A stretch of DNA of 64,000 bases from Agapetus fuscipes (taxonomy: Eukaryota > Arthropoda > Insecta > Trichoptera > Glossosomatidae): assembly GCA_951799405.1 (NCBI GenBank), contig OX637342.1, positions 16,291,298-16,355,297 on the forward strand. Direction: 5' to 3'. The notes beneath the pieces are model-generated. The model was not told where the DNA came from and made no database searches. It saw only the letters and a list, made by a program, of their open reading frames with translations. Both the position numbers and the translations under genes were made by a program. How positions within the stretch are numbered: the first letter of the stretch is position 1; each line of letters opens with the position of its first letter. Positions 47,385 through 60,089 of this stretch are shown here, in pieces.

Positions 47385-47618
47385 AATTATAATCTAAGTT
47401 GCAAAGATATATTACATTTAAGATCTAAAAGCAGATACGTCTTAATTCATGCTAACACACGCCGCATGCGGGCTGACCAAATAAAAACGAAAATCTCAAA
47501 TGAAAATACACCCTGCAACCTTAGCCGCCCTTCTCTATAGTAAGAGACATTGCCAAAGTAAAACAGTTTTTATAGTATTGATAGTCAGCCTCATACTAAC
47601 CTATAAGTCAAAGAATAG
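47385..47618 (-). repeat. Rep-A copy, diverged
   Basis: TATAATCTAAGTTGCAAAG; CACGCCGCATGCGGGC; ACCTATAAGTCAAAGAA. Confidence 0.75.
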
Positions 47619-47997
47619 CCGAAGACCTGTAATCGAGGATTTGACAAAGCAGTTTGAGAGCCGCTGATTTACACGAATGCGTTTTGAATATAAATGTGTA
47701 TTTATTACATTGGATTTAAATATAAGTAGAAAAACTTTACAGTTTTTGTCATAACAAATTATCATGGAAGACACGTCATCCGGTAGATAAGTAGTGGTTA
47801 TGTTTCTGTTTTCTAATCAAAAAGCCTGCGTTCGAACCCTGAAGATGGAATGCCTGTGATTTCCTGTTGCGGTTCTTCCCCCTAACCTAGGTCTTTACAA
47901 CAGGTAAAATCTACGTACACTTCTCAAGAAATGCGAATTTATTTCATCGAGATAAAAAACCTATAAATTTTACTAAGTAATAATAACAAAAATACTA

Positions 47998-48350
47998 ATC
48001 TAAGTTGCAAAGACATGTAAATATTTAAAATTCATATTTAAGGCATGCCCACACACAGACACGCGTAAGTTCTATAATAATCTATAATCTAAATTCTAAG
48101 TTGTAAAGATAATATATTAACATTTAAAATTCAAAATCTTCGAACTCTTTGTTCATAATCCACAAACAGACACGTGTAAGTTCAAGTAAAACCAAATTCT
48201 GCATGTGTACTAACAAATTAAAATCCAAACCTCAAATGAACATACACCCTGCAAAATTTGCCGATCTTCCCTGAAACAGTGGTGACATTGGCAAAGTGAA
48301 CCATTTTTTACAGTACGGGTAGTTAGCCTCACACCACAACCCTAAAAGTA
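47998..48350 (-). repeat. Two Rep-A copies, the first a fragment
   Basis: 47998-48072 is a tail-side fragment; 48073-48350 is a nearly complete second copy starting ATAATCTATAATCTAAA. Confidence 0.75.
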
Positions 48351-48439
48351 AATGAGATATCACCAATCCAAAAACGTGGGTTTACAAAAGAAATGACAAT
48401 TTGCTGAAAACTGCACATGGTACTCGTTTAACCATGTCC

Positions 48440-48500
48440 TATAAGGGCCTTTTCAGACACAACGCTTTCTGCCCGGTTTGTCTATGGATTATACGACGAA
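48440..48500 (+). repeat. Half of MITE M11
   Basis: CCTTTTCAGACACAACGC and CTGCCCGGTTTGTCTATGG match one arm of 61279-61435. Confidence 0.5.
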
Positions 48501-48721
48501 CATTGTAAAAGCTTTCATATTTCTCAAAACTCCACTGTGGCATAGTATAAATCTCACCTCGATTGCGTAAATCAAAACAAATGTAAAAAAAGAAATCTCC
48601 CTCTAGGAGGCGTTTATTCCATACATTTTTCATAGAAAACAAAGCCAACACAACACAAAACACAGTACTCCGCAGCTAACAGCTCTGCTTCAAAGGATCA
48701 GGATATCAATCGCCACAAATT

Positions 48722-49195
48722 GCGAATAAATTGAATATCCAGAGTCATAATAAAAGGAGAGCTTGTATGGTTATGACTCTGGATGAAATGAAAGAAGTAT
48801 GTAAGGAGTTGATAAGGCGGTTGATCTGTAATGCTGGCTAGGGTTTCTTAAGTTTTCCAAATTTTTGTAAATTTTAAATTTTGTATTTGATTTTAATGTT
48901 TATCCATTTTTTTATGTCTAAAATGTTATTTGTTGTGTCTGTTCCTTGACTTATAGGTTGGTATGCGGCTGACCACCCATGCTGTAGAAAATGGTTCACT
49001 TTGCCAATGTCACCCCTGTTTCAGGGAAGGTCGGCAGGAGTTGCAGGGTGTATGCCCATCTGAGATTTGGTTTTTATGTTTTTGGTTCACATGTGGCATG
49101 CGCAAGCGCGAACTTGTACGTGTCTGCTTGTGAGAATGCATGTAATGTGAATCCCCAATGTTACATATCTTTGCAACTTAGATTAGATAGATTAG
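48722..49195 (+). mobile_element. LINE-B 3' end with Rep-A as 3' UTR, copy 2
   Basis: 48722-48841 reads ANKLNIQSHNKRRACMV, MTLDEMKEVCKELIRRLICN, AG-stop. A 106-base UTR then Rep-A (48948-49195) in the same orientation, ending AACTTAGATTAGATAG. Confidence 0.82.
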
Positions 49196-49206
49196 ACATT
49201 TCCAAC

Positions 49207-49281
49207 ACCTCTGCGGTGCCATATAGTATCACTCTAGCGTCTCTGAAATCTAGGGAGTCTCCCGCATAGGATTCCTTAAAA
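49207..49281 (+). repeat. Poly-A LINE 3' scrap
   Basis: CTCTGCGGTGCCATATAG, AATCTAGGGAGTCTCCCGCA, CTTAAAAAT: same end as the LINE at 22640-23062. Confidence 0.65.
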
Positions 49282-49627
49282 ATATTCGGGACACTGGATA
49301 GAAAATACTTTACACAAACCGGGTAGAATGCGTCTCGTGTGTGATGGCTGTGAGTGTAACAGTCACGTTGCCTCCACTGGCACTGAGGGCCTGTTCTACA
49401 GTGTACGGTAGGTACATCCCATCTGCAGATGCGATAACCACTAACCGGTACTGCCGCGCCTCGACTCCTGTCACGGACCATGGACACGCTTGCTGCCAAC
49501 ATAACCTAACTAAATAACACGCCTGGACCTGTGAGAAGTTCTTCCATGGTAACTTTATTTCATTTTCATCCGTAAGATAAGTATGTATAGAGAAATGTAG
49601 TTAAGTATACACATTTCAACCATCATC

Positions 49628-49806
49628 AGTACCCGTAGTAAGTCTTTTCACAATACTCGAAGTATTGAGTATTTAAGAAAAATGTATGTGCACCTCTGGC
49701 AAAAAAGTTTCGAAACTTGTTTCGCCAGAGGAGCTTTTCAAGTTCACATGCATTTTTCTCGAATACTCAATCCTTCGAGTATTGTGAAAAAACTCGTACT
49801 ACGGGT
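49628..49806. mobile_element. Long-hairpin MITE M5b, copy 1
   Basis: GTACCCGTAGTA...TACTACGGGT ends; arms with CACAATACTCGAAGTATTGA, CCTCTGGC loop side. Related to 57143-57323. Confidence 0.8.
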
Positions 49807-49907
49807 AGAGTAACTGTTATTTGTATCGAAATGAATGAATTGCTCAAAAACATCCTTAGGGCAAGGTCAAAGCTTTTTAATTTATTTCAGCTAGCCTAAA
49901 TCTCTTG

Positions 49908-50110
49908 ACTTGTAGGTCGGCATGAGGCTGACCAACCATGCTGTAAAAAATGGTTCACTTTGCCAATGTCACCCCTGTTGTTGCTGGGTTTATGTTCATT
50001 TGAGATTTGGATTTTAGTTTGTAAGCACACATACGCAGCATTTGTTAGTGTAAATTCAAACGTTTTTGAATTGCAAGTATAGTTGCAGCATTTGCAAGCG
50101 AGAACTTACA
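49908..50110 (+). repeat. Rep-A copy, partly deleted
   Basis: CTTGACTTGTAGGTCGGC start; lacks the AGGGAAGGTCGGC stretch. Confidence 0.75.
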
Positions 50111-50747
50111 TTCTTACATCTTACTCAAATTATTTTGAATCCATCGGATCAATGGTGTGATCTCGTCGAAGAATCTGCTTTTTCTGTATTTAATTAACGT
50201 GAAAACTTTCATTCACTTTTTGTTTAGTAAATTATGTTATTTACTTTGGAGGACAATACATTGCTCCACACATAATTTCATACCATCTTTATTTACATTT
50301 TTAATTAACATACAATCTACCCTTGAACAATGTTGAACTATAAAGGATACTAAATCCGACTAAACTTTTTCGATAGTTTTTATTTCTTCTAAATAAAAGA
50401 TTCCACTTTACAACTAGTTATCCTGCATACTTTACCCTTGCTTGCGTTAAGAATATTCTTGAGTACAAACTAAAAACCTGTTAACACAGTCGTGTTAACT
50501 TGCGCGTTACATTTAAGCAGGTCGGAACAGGCAGACTGGTTACCCGAGCCAATTCAAATGTAAATTACATTTTTTTCAAGTTATCTAAGAATAAGTGATG
50601 TCAAAAAAATGCTACCAAAGAACCGCCATGGAACGTGGAAAATACGGAGAATAAATAAGGAGATTAACCACAAAGGGGTCATAAAAGTGGTGCCAAAAAC
50701 AACTAAAATGACAGCTCTCAACGTTCTTTAAACAGGGAAGATTTAAA

Positions 50748-50942
50748 ATCATTTTCTAAAGTAATGCCTTGTTGTGCCAACTGTCAGCCATCTGTCTCTA
50801 GTGATTTTCATCCTCTTGAGCTGCGAATAGGACGAGGCATCCATGCCCCGCTTCAAATACTGAAAGTATGAAGTTCTTTGAGGACCTCTTCAGTCTCCTT
50901 CGTCCTCACGAGATTTTTCATTCGAAGATCTTATGTCTAATC
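50748..50942 (-). repeat. LINE-H 3' end, copy 3
   Basis: Minus strand reads MDASSYSQLKRMKITRDRWL and ends with an AAAATGATTTT tail. RTE-like C-terminus. Confidence 0.7.
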
Positions 50943-51225
50943 TAACCTCAAGAGTCCTCTGCGAGCTTGGTCGTCGCTATAGAAAGCGCCAATTCTCAAG
51001 CAAGGCAAGATCCAGTTGCTGTAAGGCTGGATGGACCTTTGGTGACCGGTCTTTGGTAAAGGTATACGAGTATATACGTTTAATAAAGGGATAGTACATT
51101 TTAAACCCAGCGAAGAGCATAATATTCGAAAATATAAACGGTATATTTTTTGTGCTCCGCCAGGATTTAAACCCACGACCTTCCATTTACGAGTCCGAAG
51201 CATTAAACACTAGACTACGGACCGG
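50943..51225 (-). repeat. SINE-T copy, nearly complete
   Basis: Tail CCTCAAGAGTCCTCTGCGAG, body, head CGAGTCCGAAGC and TAGACTACGGACCGG. Carries a short extra segment at 51066-51095. Confidence 0.82.
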
Positions 51226-51465
51226 ACGGAATACAAGCCAAGAGGAAAAAAAAACTTTTCAAATTAAGAATTGCATTCTAGTGTTACCATATTAAGAAAT
51301 ATCAAAGACATGTTTTACGTAGGATTCAAATAAATTTTATTGAATAGAAATAAGATCTCAAATGATAATCAGCTAAGAATAAAATATAATGTCAGTATTT
51401 CTTTTTGTTACGTGACTTACAATTGATGACTGTAAATGAGATCATTCTTTGGGAGATAGGTTAGA

Positions 51466-52503
51466 ACGGCACAGTGACAAAGCTACACATGACATAACGA
51501 CACATGACATAACGACGCATGACAGGACAACACATGATAGAACATTACATGACAAAACACTATGGCAAAACAACACAGAAAATACATCACTATGGCAAAA
51601 CAACATGTTATGTTATTTTATAATAGCATTGAAAGAACAATCCCGAAGTGTGCAGTGTATGTTTGTGGGCCGAACGGAGCCGAACGGTCACGGAAGCGGC
51701 CGAACTGCACCGTATGAACTAATCAGGCCGTCGTTCGTTAGTTCCCGGCGAGATGTGAAGTGAGTCAGACGTTAGCGACCAAGCACCAAGCGGTGCAGGA
51801 GGGGGCACTACGATGGAGCTCCCTTCCCCCCCATCTACTTGGATTTCCTGCCAGCAAGGCACCCGCCTTGTGGACCAGAGGCATAGGAGCGCCCACCCAG
51901 GGGCTTCCACGTGTGGAGGCGTCCGCCTCGTGAACCGCCGCTAGCCTGGGGCGCTGCCCCAGGCCTTCCGTTTAGAACTCCAGCCAACGGAATAGGGAGT
52001 GTTCTAGTGACAACCTGTAGGTCTGGCCAATCCCTTATTTCCCCTTTTTCCCTCCCCATATTAGTACAGTAATAAACCCTTATTTGTTCATGTTAACTTT
52101 ATCTTTTCATTATAAAACCCTTCCCAAGATATAAGTAAGCAATACCAAAGAAAGAACCCCACGCCCTGAGAGTGATGCTGATGAGAGCTAGCCGGATGTA
52201 AGTATCCTGAAGATACCTTTCAATCGAAACATAACAAACACAAGGACAAAACATCATATGACAAAATATCAGATACCTAAAACAGAACACCCCATAAACG
52301 GCACATGAAAAAACATCACACGACACGATGTGATGTTTTGTCATTATGATGTACTTTCCTGTGATGTTTTATCATAGTTATGTTTTGTCCTGTACTGTCA
52401 TTGTGATGTTCTGTTAAGTGTGGTTCTGTCATGTACCGTTCTGTCATGTGTCGTTCTGTGATGTGTTGATGTGTCATGTGTCGTTTTGTCACTCTAACAT
52501 GAA
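51466..52503. mobile_element. Foldback-like element with tandem-repeat arms
   Basis: Left arm 51466-51600: repeated GACATAACGACACAT-type 15-mers. Right arm about 52225-52503: TGTCATGTGTCGTTTTGTC-type repeats, the inverse. Termini GTTAGAACGGCACAGTGACA and, inverted, TGTTAGAGTGACAAAACG. Long inverted arms made of short tandem repeats are the hallmark of foldback elements. The middle (51650-52070) is GC-rich, with CAGGAGGGGGCACTACGATG, unlike its surroundings. Confidence 0.75.
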
Positions 52504-55500
52504 ATCCATTCTATGGTGTGGATAAAAAGTGGGAAATACAGTTTTTATGATATCCATAAAAATACTGAAATGTCGTGGGTTCGAGATCTATAATTTGATT
52601 GTTATTCCCAAACACAACTAAGCTGTACATTTAGTGAAAAATTTGACAACGTCATCCAAGAAAAGGTCGCGAGTGGGACATATTTCTTTTCACAAATAGG
52701 GGAACCATCCTTACCTACACAAATCACTTCACTTTAAAGTGAGGGTTATTTGGGTGACGTCAATTTTTCCTCAATTATTTTTATCAAGACTCAATTCATA
52801 TGTAGAAAAAAGGGTACGAAATTTTGAATCACTTCGCCACCTCAAAGGTAAAACTGAATAAGCGCTGATTCACTGATTTGAGAAATCGTGGATCAAACAT
52901 TTTATTGGGTGTAACTTCTCATGGTAAATTAACTAATTGTAAGGAAGTGCTCATGATGAATTTCTAAGCTACAGGATTTTCACACTTTTGTAGTGTTTTC
53001 TCTCGTAGAAAATAGGGAAAAGGTGCATTTATCTGAGAAACAAATGCTAGCTTAATATGTCACTTATTCAGTTTTCCTTTAAGTTATCGATTTCGAAATT
53101 TGAATCATTCAACGTAGTTACAAAATTATAGAATATCTTTTGAATATTTTCAAATTTAGAACACTGGGAGGTTAAATGGCAGCACACGCAGTTGTGCACT
53201 TTCCATATCGAGATAAATGAGAAGTGCAACATGGTTTCCATTGTTCTAGCAACACGAGCGTGTAAATACGTAATATTTTTCCTTTACCATTGGAGGACTT
53301 TTATACCGCGCAGATTTTTCTTTGTTCTGTGCTAAAAAGTGAATGGAAAACTTTAATGGCGCCGGGTTTAACGTACTCGGATGAACGCTTTGAAGGATTT
53401 TGTTGCCAGCGAATAAAAAATGCTTGGCTTTTATTCCAAATTTAAATACGAAATATCCTAGATATCAATTGTCTACGCACGCCTAAGCAAAAATGTTCCA
53501 TACTGTTGACGATTTTTTTTTGTGAATTCAACCAAATTAGTGACAGAATATGTTTAGGTACTACAATGCCGATATCCACTATTTTTTTACCTTTCAATGG
53601 ATGCCAAAGAAATCTTTAAAAAGAATCATTCAGCCATCAATCTAAATAAAATTTATTTTATTTTAATCGATGCAATCAGTTGATTACTTAACATCCATTA
53701 TTTTTGGTGTGTTTTCAGAGAGTGAGAGCAAAATGTCTCGCGTGATAAAAAGATTATGCCACTTCTTATGAAAGCCCATTTTTATTTCTTCACATCACAT
53801 AAAGTTGCTTCCATGATAATTAACAAAAATGAAATAAGAAGTAGATCCGCTGTTTCGCAATGCACAATATCTCGCGTGGTAGGTATATAATTTGTACCTA
53901 ACGACCATAAACCACGCTCTCATGGGAAACGCTCTAGTGAAGATGGCAACACTTCCGGCGTCGTCTTGCGTTCCAAATTCGAATTTAGTATCATCGCTGC
54001 ATTTCAAATAAATGTATTGATAAAAATATATGTGACCAAAGGACTCAAAGTCACTCACACTTTATTAAAATTCTTAAAAGTTTGCTAGCGAAAAGGCAAA
54101 CGAATATTTGATAATTGGTTACAAAGCACGGCAATCCCATACAAGAGTGACGTTTGCTCGCCGAGAAAAAAGCTCCAAATTCAAATTTGTTCCAAGTCCA
54201 TCGATTTAAACTTAAATTGAAGAAAATAAAATTGAGGTACGAAATAAGAGATCATCACGTTTCAAAAGATGGTTTTGGCATTAAGTATTAATTACTCTAG
54301 ATTTGTTAACACCGCTAAAATGCCACATGAACGACCTATATTTTGAAGTTTAAGAAAGATTTTTTATTTGTCTTTTAAAGATAATATGAAAAATGAATAT
54401 GGCAAAAAAAATACATATATAATATTCTGTACGACTAACTTAAATCTAGGTTAAATAAATGAATAGGAAAACCTATAACTAGAGATAGAGATTGCATCAG
54501 TCTCATAAAAGGTCTGTTAAAAATGAATGTTCCAATTATTATCATGAATCACGTTTCTAAGTAAAACGTCGAGTTTCTTTGAAACCGGATTCGGCAAGAA
54601 GGATAAAGACGTATGAAGCAAACAACAAAAAAACAGGTGGAAGTTTGACTCACACAAAATTATTTTTAAATTGAAAAAAGTGTGTTAACTTCAATAACTG
54701 TTGTTTTTTTTTCACTTTCCAAAAATATAATTAAAAAGGCAAACAGTGTCTGTAAAAATACGCACAACAATGCCATTGTGGTTCGCACAAAAAAAGGTTA
54801 AATTTTTTGTGCGAAATTGAAAGTACGAATGGAAAAGCAAATATAGTTTAGGATGACGGATGCAGTTTAAATTAGTGACAATATTGTGAACTAAAAAAAT
54901 AATGGACATGATTTTTTCGAATTTTGAATGTTTTTGTTGGAATTCTCTTTCATTTTATTAAATCTGGTTTTCGAAATTTTACTTTGATTTTTAAGAAATA
55001 ATGATTGAAACATATATGACGATTAATAATGTGTGAAAATTCTGCCAAATTACCAGGTTTTTTTTGTTCAATTAGTTTTTAATTATTATATTTAAAAATC
55101 CGACCCAATTTCAGTGTACTTGCAGTCTATTCATAAGACAAAGAAAAAAATCTGTTCATATGTTTGAATAATCGATTGACCTTGTTAAGTCGTATGACCC
55201 TTGTAAAAAATTTGGAACTACATTGAAAAATATTACGTGTGTAGGTAGCTAGTTATTTGAATTTCGAACGCTCAGTTGCCAGTGTGACCTTTTCATTTCA
55301 GCTGCTGGGTTCAGTTTTTATTACGCTACATAATATGGCAACCCGGGTACAAGTGTGGCAACAATTAAATATTTCAGCCATTATTTTACACACCTGCCCA
55401 CTTTGTGTGAACAGCCTTTTCCGCGTCAGTAACTTGTTTATGAACGCAAAATATGCGTCACTTGCATGCTAATTTAAAACGAATTAATGAGCAACAATGT

Positions 55501-57140
55501 TGATACATTTCAAGAATTGAATGTTCTGTAGATAAACATTTACCGGATATATTATTTTATTCTACACAGAATAATTAAAATATTTCGTAGGTATTCAAAT
55601 GTGTTAATGATCTTGGTCGGTAGAAAAAAGAAAATAACATTTGAAATTCAAAGGTCTTGACGTAGCTTAGAATTTTTTTAGATAGTAAAAAGGAAATGAC
55701 GTTCGAAATTTGAATTTGTTGATGTAGTTAGGAAAGTAGGTACAAGTAGGAAATAACGTTCGAATTTTCGAAGGGTTGAAAGAGCTTATAAGCTTGGTAG
55801 GTATAAAGCAGGAAATAATGTTCGAAATTTGAATTTAAAGTGAAGCTTTGAGTGTAAAATGGAGACAAAATTTCAACTCCTTGATGTCACGGATTTTGTG
55901 TTCGTATCTCCACAAAGTTTGCTTGTCTAAAATAGGCTTTCGTTATAGGTTACATGCACCAAGATAGTATCTGACATTTGAACTAAATTTCTGCATTAAA
56001 CACATACAAAATACACGATCTTGGAATAAATCTAAATAGATAATGAATTTCAGATACAACTGCACTTGACTTTCTCACTCATTCCAACCGAATTCTAAGA
56101 TTTAAATATAGGTTTACTATGGACTCCGAACATCACTCGGAACCGATGCTCCATTTCTTAGTGGGCAAACGTCAAACATTTTTGCAACTATAATCCTTAA
56201 AAAGATCGATAAAAAATATATAAGTTACCGCGTCAATGCCCGTGTCCCTAGCAAACCGGCAGTGTGATGTCACAATTTTTTCCTCCATAGAATTTATTGT
56301 CACACGAACGTGTGATAACAAATTCTATGATCGCTTATATAATATTGAATATTTTGGTACTTAGTACCTAATTTCAATAAATTTACAAAGACATATTATT
56401 AACATTTAAGACTCATGTGTGTTATTTGATGACCTTCGATTTACGTTTTATATTTGTTTTTTTGAGGCAAAAGCATGTCTTTTTTTAGCAAATAATGTAT
56501 GTATTAGCCTCTGGAATGCATTCGGATGTGCCTAATGATTTTAAAGGGTCATCGACTCACTAAAGGTTTGTGCAAAATGTTGATGACCCAAAACAAAACA
56601 AGTTTATGGAACATCTGTACCCAACGTAAGATTTTTTTGAACGCATAGCAGTAAATGAATACTCAAAAACATCAATATGGAAAATATTACAAGCGCTTCC
56701 AAAAATATTGAAAATTCTTCACAAATGTATTTGTTACTAATTATAAGCTCTTTCCAGGGATACTGAACTTCTGATTGGGTCTATGTTAGTACAAAAATAA
56801 TTTTTGTTTTTCTGAAAAATTCATTAGCATTTTTTTTCGATGCCAATTAATATAACATGATAGACAACAAGTCCATCAGTATTTTCAATGTAAAAATACC
56901 GTTTTTTAAACGGCGAATAAAATAAAATTTGCAATGTTAATTCGATATCCTCACGTTAACAACCGACAGGGTTATTCGCAACATTTGGTCCACGGATCAT
57001 CGTATTTTTTTGCACGGAAATTTCACGTCAGGTGACGGTTGAGCTATGGTTTTGCTGTGAGTGAATAACAACTCAAACTATTTTTGTGAAAATAATGAAA
57101 ACAAACGGAAGAAAAATATTTGACGAAACAATAAAAATAC
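52504..57140. other. AT-rich intergenic DNA, few repeats
   Basis: A strongly decayed SINE-G copy at about 52608-52780. Words such as GAAATAACGTTCGAA(A/T)TT recur between 55620 and 55830 (three diverged units of about 60 bases). No gene, promoter or RNA recognised in the rest. Confidence 0.5.
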
Positions 57141-57142
57141 CT

Positions 57143-57323
57143 GTACCCTGAGTACAAGTTTTTTTACTTTACTCGAAGTATTGTGTGTTCGAGAAAAATG
57201 TATGTGAACTTGTAAAGCACCTCTGGCAAAAATGGTTTGGAAACTTTTTTTTCCAGAGGTGCTTTACAAGTTCACATACATTTTTCTCGAACACTCAATA
57301 CTTCGAGTAAAGTGAAAAAACTG
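57143..57323. mobile_element. Long near-perfect hairpin, M5b copy 2
   Basis: Arms 57159-57225 and 57253-57320 pair over about 67 bases with few mismatches; at least 40 consecutive bases around CGAGAAAAATGTATGTGAAC and AAAGCACCTCTGG pair perfectly. Loop about 27 bases. Confidence 0.85.
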
Positions 57324-57719
57324 ATATTACTTTACGACTCGATGTTAGTGTTATATTACTACGTTATTTGTATAATAATACACCTAAAGGTCGTCTACTT
57401 AATTTCATCAACGCGTTCTATATTATTAAAAGTTTAGATTATAATATGTGAAAACCGGTTCTCTGCAAGGAACCGTCCATTTGTATACAAACGGTCCAAA
57501 TATCATCCGGTATGAATACTGCAACAGAAACACCAATAAACCGACATAAAATTCGCCAAGTTATGCAAAACAAAATTTCAACTTCTGGTCACACAGAGGA
57601 AAAATGTTTGAGAGTTTCTAGACTCCTATCATCATATGCTCCCTTTTATTCATTTATTTAAATGTGCTTTCTACAGTCTGTTTAATCTACATGTTAGTAT
57701 GATTGTTCAGTTTTGGGAT

Positions 57720-57865
57720 ATAGAGTGAATGTAAAAATAAGGAAATGCATGAAAAAAGTGATGAATTTGAATGAACTGAGAGAAGTATGTCAAAATAGGA
57801 ATAAGTGGAAGAGATTCTGTAGAGGTTCTGGCCAACTCTAGTGGAATGCCGACAGCGTTACACAT
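57720..57865 (+). pseudogene. LINE-A copy 6, decayed 3' end
   Basis: ATGAAAAAAGTGATGAATTT, GAACTGAGAGAAGTATGTC, then GGAATGCCGACAGCGTTACA. Confidence 0.7.
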
Positions 57866-57894
57866 CTTGAACGATAAAGGGCAGTTGGAACACT

Positions 57895-58134
57895 AGGTCC
57901 TGTTGCACCAAACTCCAATCAGACAAAGATCAAAATTACGATTGATTTCTCCAATCAAATAAAAAATTTGGTTGCATATACGTAAGTCAGCTGACGTACA
58001 TCATATTTCCTGTTCAAATTCCATCATATTGTTACCCACTACTGAAAATGATTTAACCGAGTTCCTTACCAGAATTAAGCGATCAAATTGTATGTGTCAA
58101 TGAAATATTGATTGGAGGTTGGTGCAACAGGCCC
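57895..58134. mobile_element. MITE M9
   Basis: GGTCCTGTTGCACCAAACTC at the left; TTGGTGCAACAGGCCC at the right (inverted). A relative sits inside M6 at 26021-26231. Confidence 0.75.
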
Positions 58135-58203
58135 TTAGAGAAAGTGTGGAAGAAATTTGTGAGTGTAGAAACAACACCATATACAAATATTTATATCGGA
58201 TTT

Positions 58204-58448
58204 CCTTAACTTATGGGTTGGTATGAAACTGATTACCCATACTGTAAAAAATGGTTCACTTTGACAATGTCACCCCTGTGTCAGGGAAAGTCGGCGAAAG
58301 TTGTAAGGTTTATGTTAATTTGAGGTTTGGATTTTATTTGTAAGTACACATTCAGCATTTGTAAGCGCGAACGACACGTGTTTATTTGTGGGCATGCATT
58401 TGATATGAGCTTTAAATGTTAATATTTCATTGCAACTTAGATAATAGA
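58204..58448 (+). repeat. Rep-A copy
   Basis: CCTTAACTTATGGGTTGG start; CAACTTAGATAATAGAT end. Confidence 0.85.
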
Positions 58449-58952
58449 TCGGAGATTAAAAGAAGGTCAAAATGTAACGAGAATTGTCGTTTTAAACATG
58501 ATTGAAAACTGAAACCTCACAAGGCATGATGATTTTGATTGCCAGGTTTGTACAGGAAATGTCAAACCCGTTCTGCTCGATCTGCCAGTGAAGAATAAAG
58601 ATCGGTGACTTCATTCGACAGCAAAAAACGAGACGCGAACAGCTGACTCGGTAGTTAGGTCTAACTGTAAAGAGTATGTGAGAGTATACTTTTAAGTAGA
58701 GATAGGTATATCTATTCTGTTTATGGGTGTGGGATCACCTGGAGGTTCTATTGACATCACATCCGAAAGCGTAGGTGGAGTATGTTATGGAATCTAACAA
58801 CAAAATTAACTTTGAAATACATGGATGCATCTCAGTTGAAAGCAAGCAGGTCATTGTACTCATTCAAAGAAAAACTTCAATTCAAGATGTATTTATGAAC
58901 AACCTCCTGTCTTCCGACATATGTGCATAAGTCTTAACATATCTACCGATTA
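58449..58952. other. Spacer, nothing recognised
   Basis: About 500 bases without a recognised feature. Confidence 0.5.
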
Positions 58953-59209
58953 CATATCGCACGTTTAATAATAAAGAGCAATAACTCAAAAAACATGAAT
59001 GTTGGGAAAACGCGTTTGAAGTTCAGACATCCAGTACAACTTGTATGGGATGAAAAAGGCGGCCGATGTTTTATCTCGGTAATATTCGTCCAAATTGAAC
59101 GGCTGTCGCATTCTACGCATTCTTCTTGCATTGTTCTTGCGTTTTATTACAAAATCTCGATTTTCCCAATTTTCGAGTTATTTCTCTTTATTATTAAACG
59201 TGCGATATG
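58953..59209 (+). mobile_element. MITE M4, copy 2
   Basis: CATATCGCACGTTTAATAAT and inverse end, TA dinucleotides at 58951-58952 and 59210-59211. The 70-codon frame MNVGKTRLKFRHPVQLVWDE... is open as in copy 1. Confidence 0.82.
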
Positions 59210-59509
59210 TAGGTAGATAGGAAGCAACAAAATATGGCCATGGGTGAGCAGCTAATCTTGAGGTGCAATGTTCTCCATACTATTTTAATAGAACTATTGA
59301 ACCCGATCAGCTATTCACCAACGGCCATTTTTTATACCTTGCTATTTACAGATACATAGACTGCTGAGACTGTAAATTGACTAAGCGTAACCAATACTCT
59401 CTTAATATGTTTGAAAGAAAAAAAAATGACGGATTTATGGTCCAATAGGAACAGGGAACATCTGACGAAAAAGGTAAAAAAATATATGAATTGTACCAAG
59501 ACATCGATG

Positions 59510-59700
59510 TGGTCCAGGCAGTCAACAGTCGGTTATAGGGTTTGGAGAGCGTGCTTTTGCAATGGCGGCTCCAACGGAATGGAACTGTCTGCCGCCTGTG
59601 TTTAAGAGATTCATCTCACGACCGATCTATTCACCGATTTTTTTAGGGCGATGAACTTGAGAGAGACAATGCCACGAAACGGCGCCAATTAAAAAGTCAA
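59510..59700 (+). pseudogene. L2/CR1-like LINE scrap
   Basis: Reads ERAFAMAAPTEWNCLPPVFK, the RxFxxAAPxxWNxLP motif of L2/CR1 C-termini. Confidence 0.55.
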
Positions 59701-59845
59701 CCGATATATCATCAACATCTGAAGTGGTTGGCGTAAGGCCGGCCCTCTTACCTGTAAAAATAAATAGGTCCAACTCGCCACATGCGACCCCTTCGGAGAT
59801 AACGTGGCAAGAAGTTACACTATATGTGTACCTGAGTTGCGTTTT
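59701..59845 (+). repeat. SINE-G far-end piece
   Basis: TCTGAAGTGGTTGGCGTAAG, CACATGCGACCCCTTCGGAG, GTTACACTATATGTGT. Confidence 0.75.
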
Positions 59846-59861
59846 TTTTTGCGTTGCGTAG

Positions 59862-60068
59862 AAAATGGTTCACTTTGCCAATGTCACCCCTGTTTCAGGG
59901 AAGGTCGGCAGGAGTTGCAGGGTGTATGTTCATTTGAGATTCGGGTTTTTATATAGTAGGACTACATGCGGCATGTTTAAGCGCGACCTTAAACGTGTCT
60001 GTTTTGTGGAAATGCATATAATGTGAATCTCTAGTGTTACTTATATTTTGCAACTTAGATTAGATTAG
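59862..60068 (+). repeat. Rep-A copy, 5' truncated
   Basis: Starts at AAAATGGTTCACTTTGCC, ends CAACTTAGATTAGATTAG. Confidence 0.85.
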
Positions 60069-60089
60069 CGTATCATTAGCAGACTACAC

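Larger units (their letters stand above)
45514..51460. other. Repeat-rich AT stretch
   Basis: No gene recognised. Several Rep-A copies, LINE-B end, MITE M5b, LINE-H and SINE-T, listed separately. About 45840-46330 and 50110-50740 hold nothing I can name. Confidence 0.5.
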
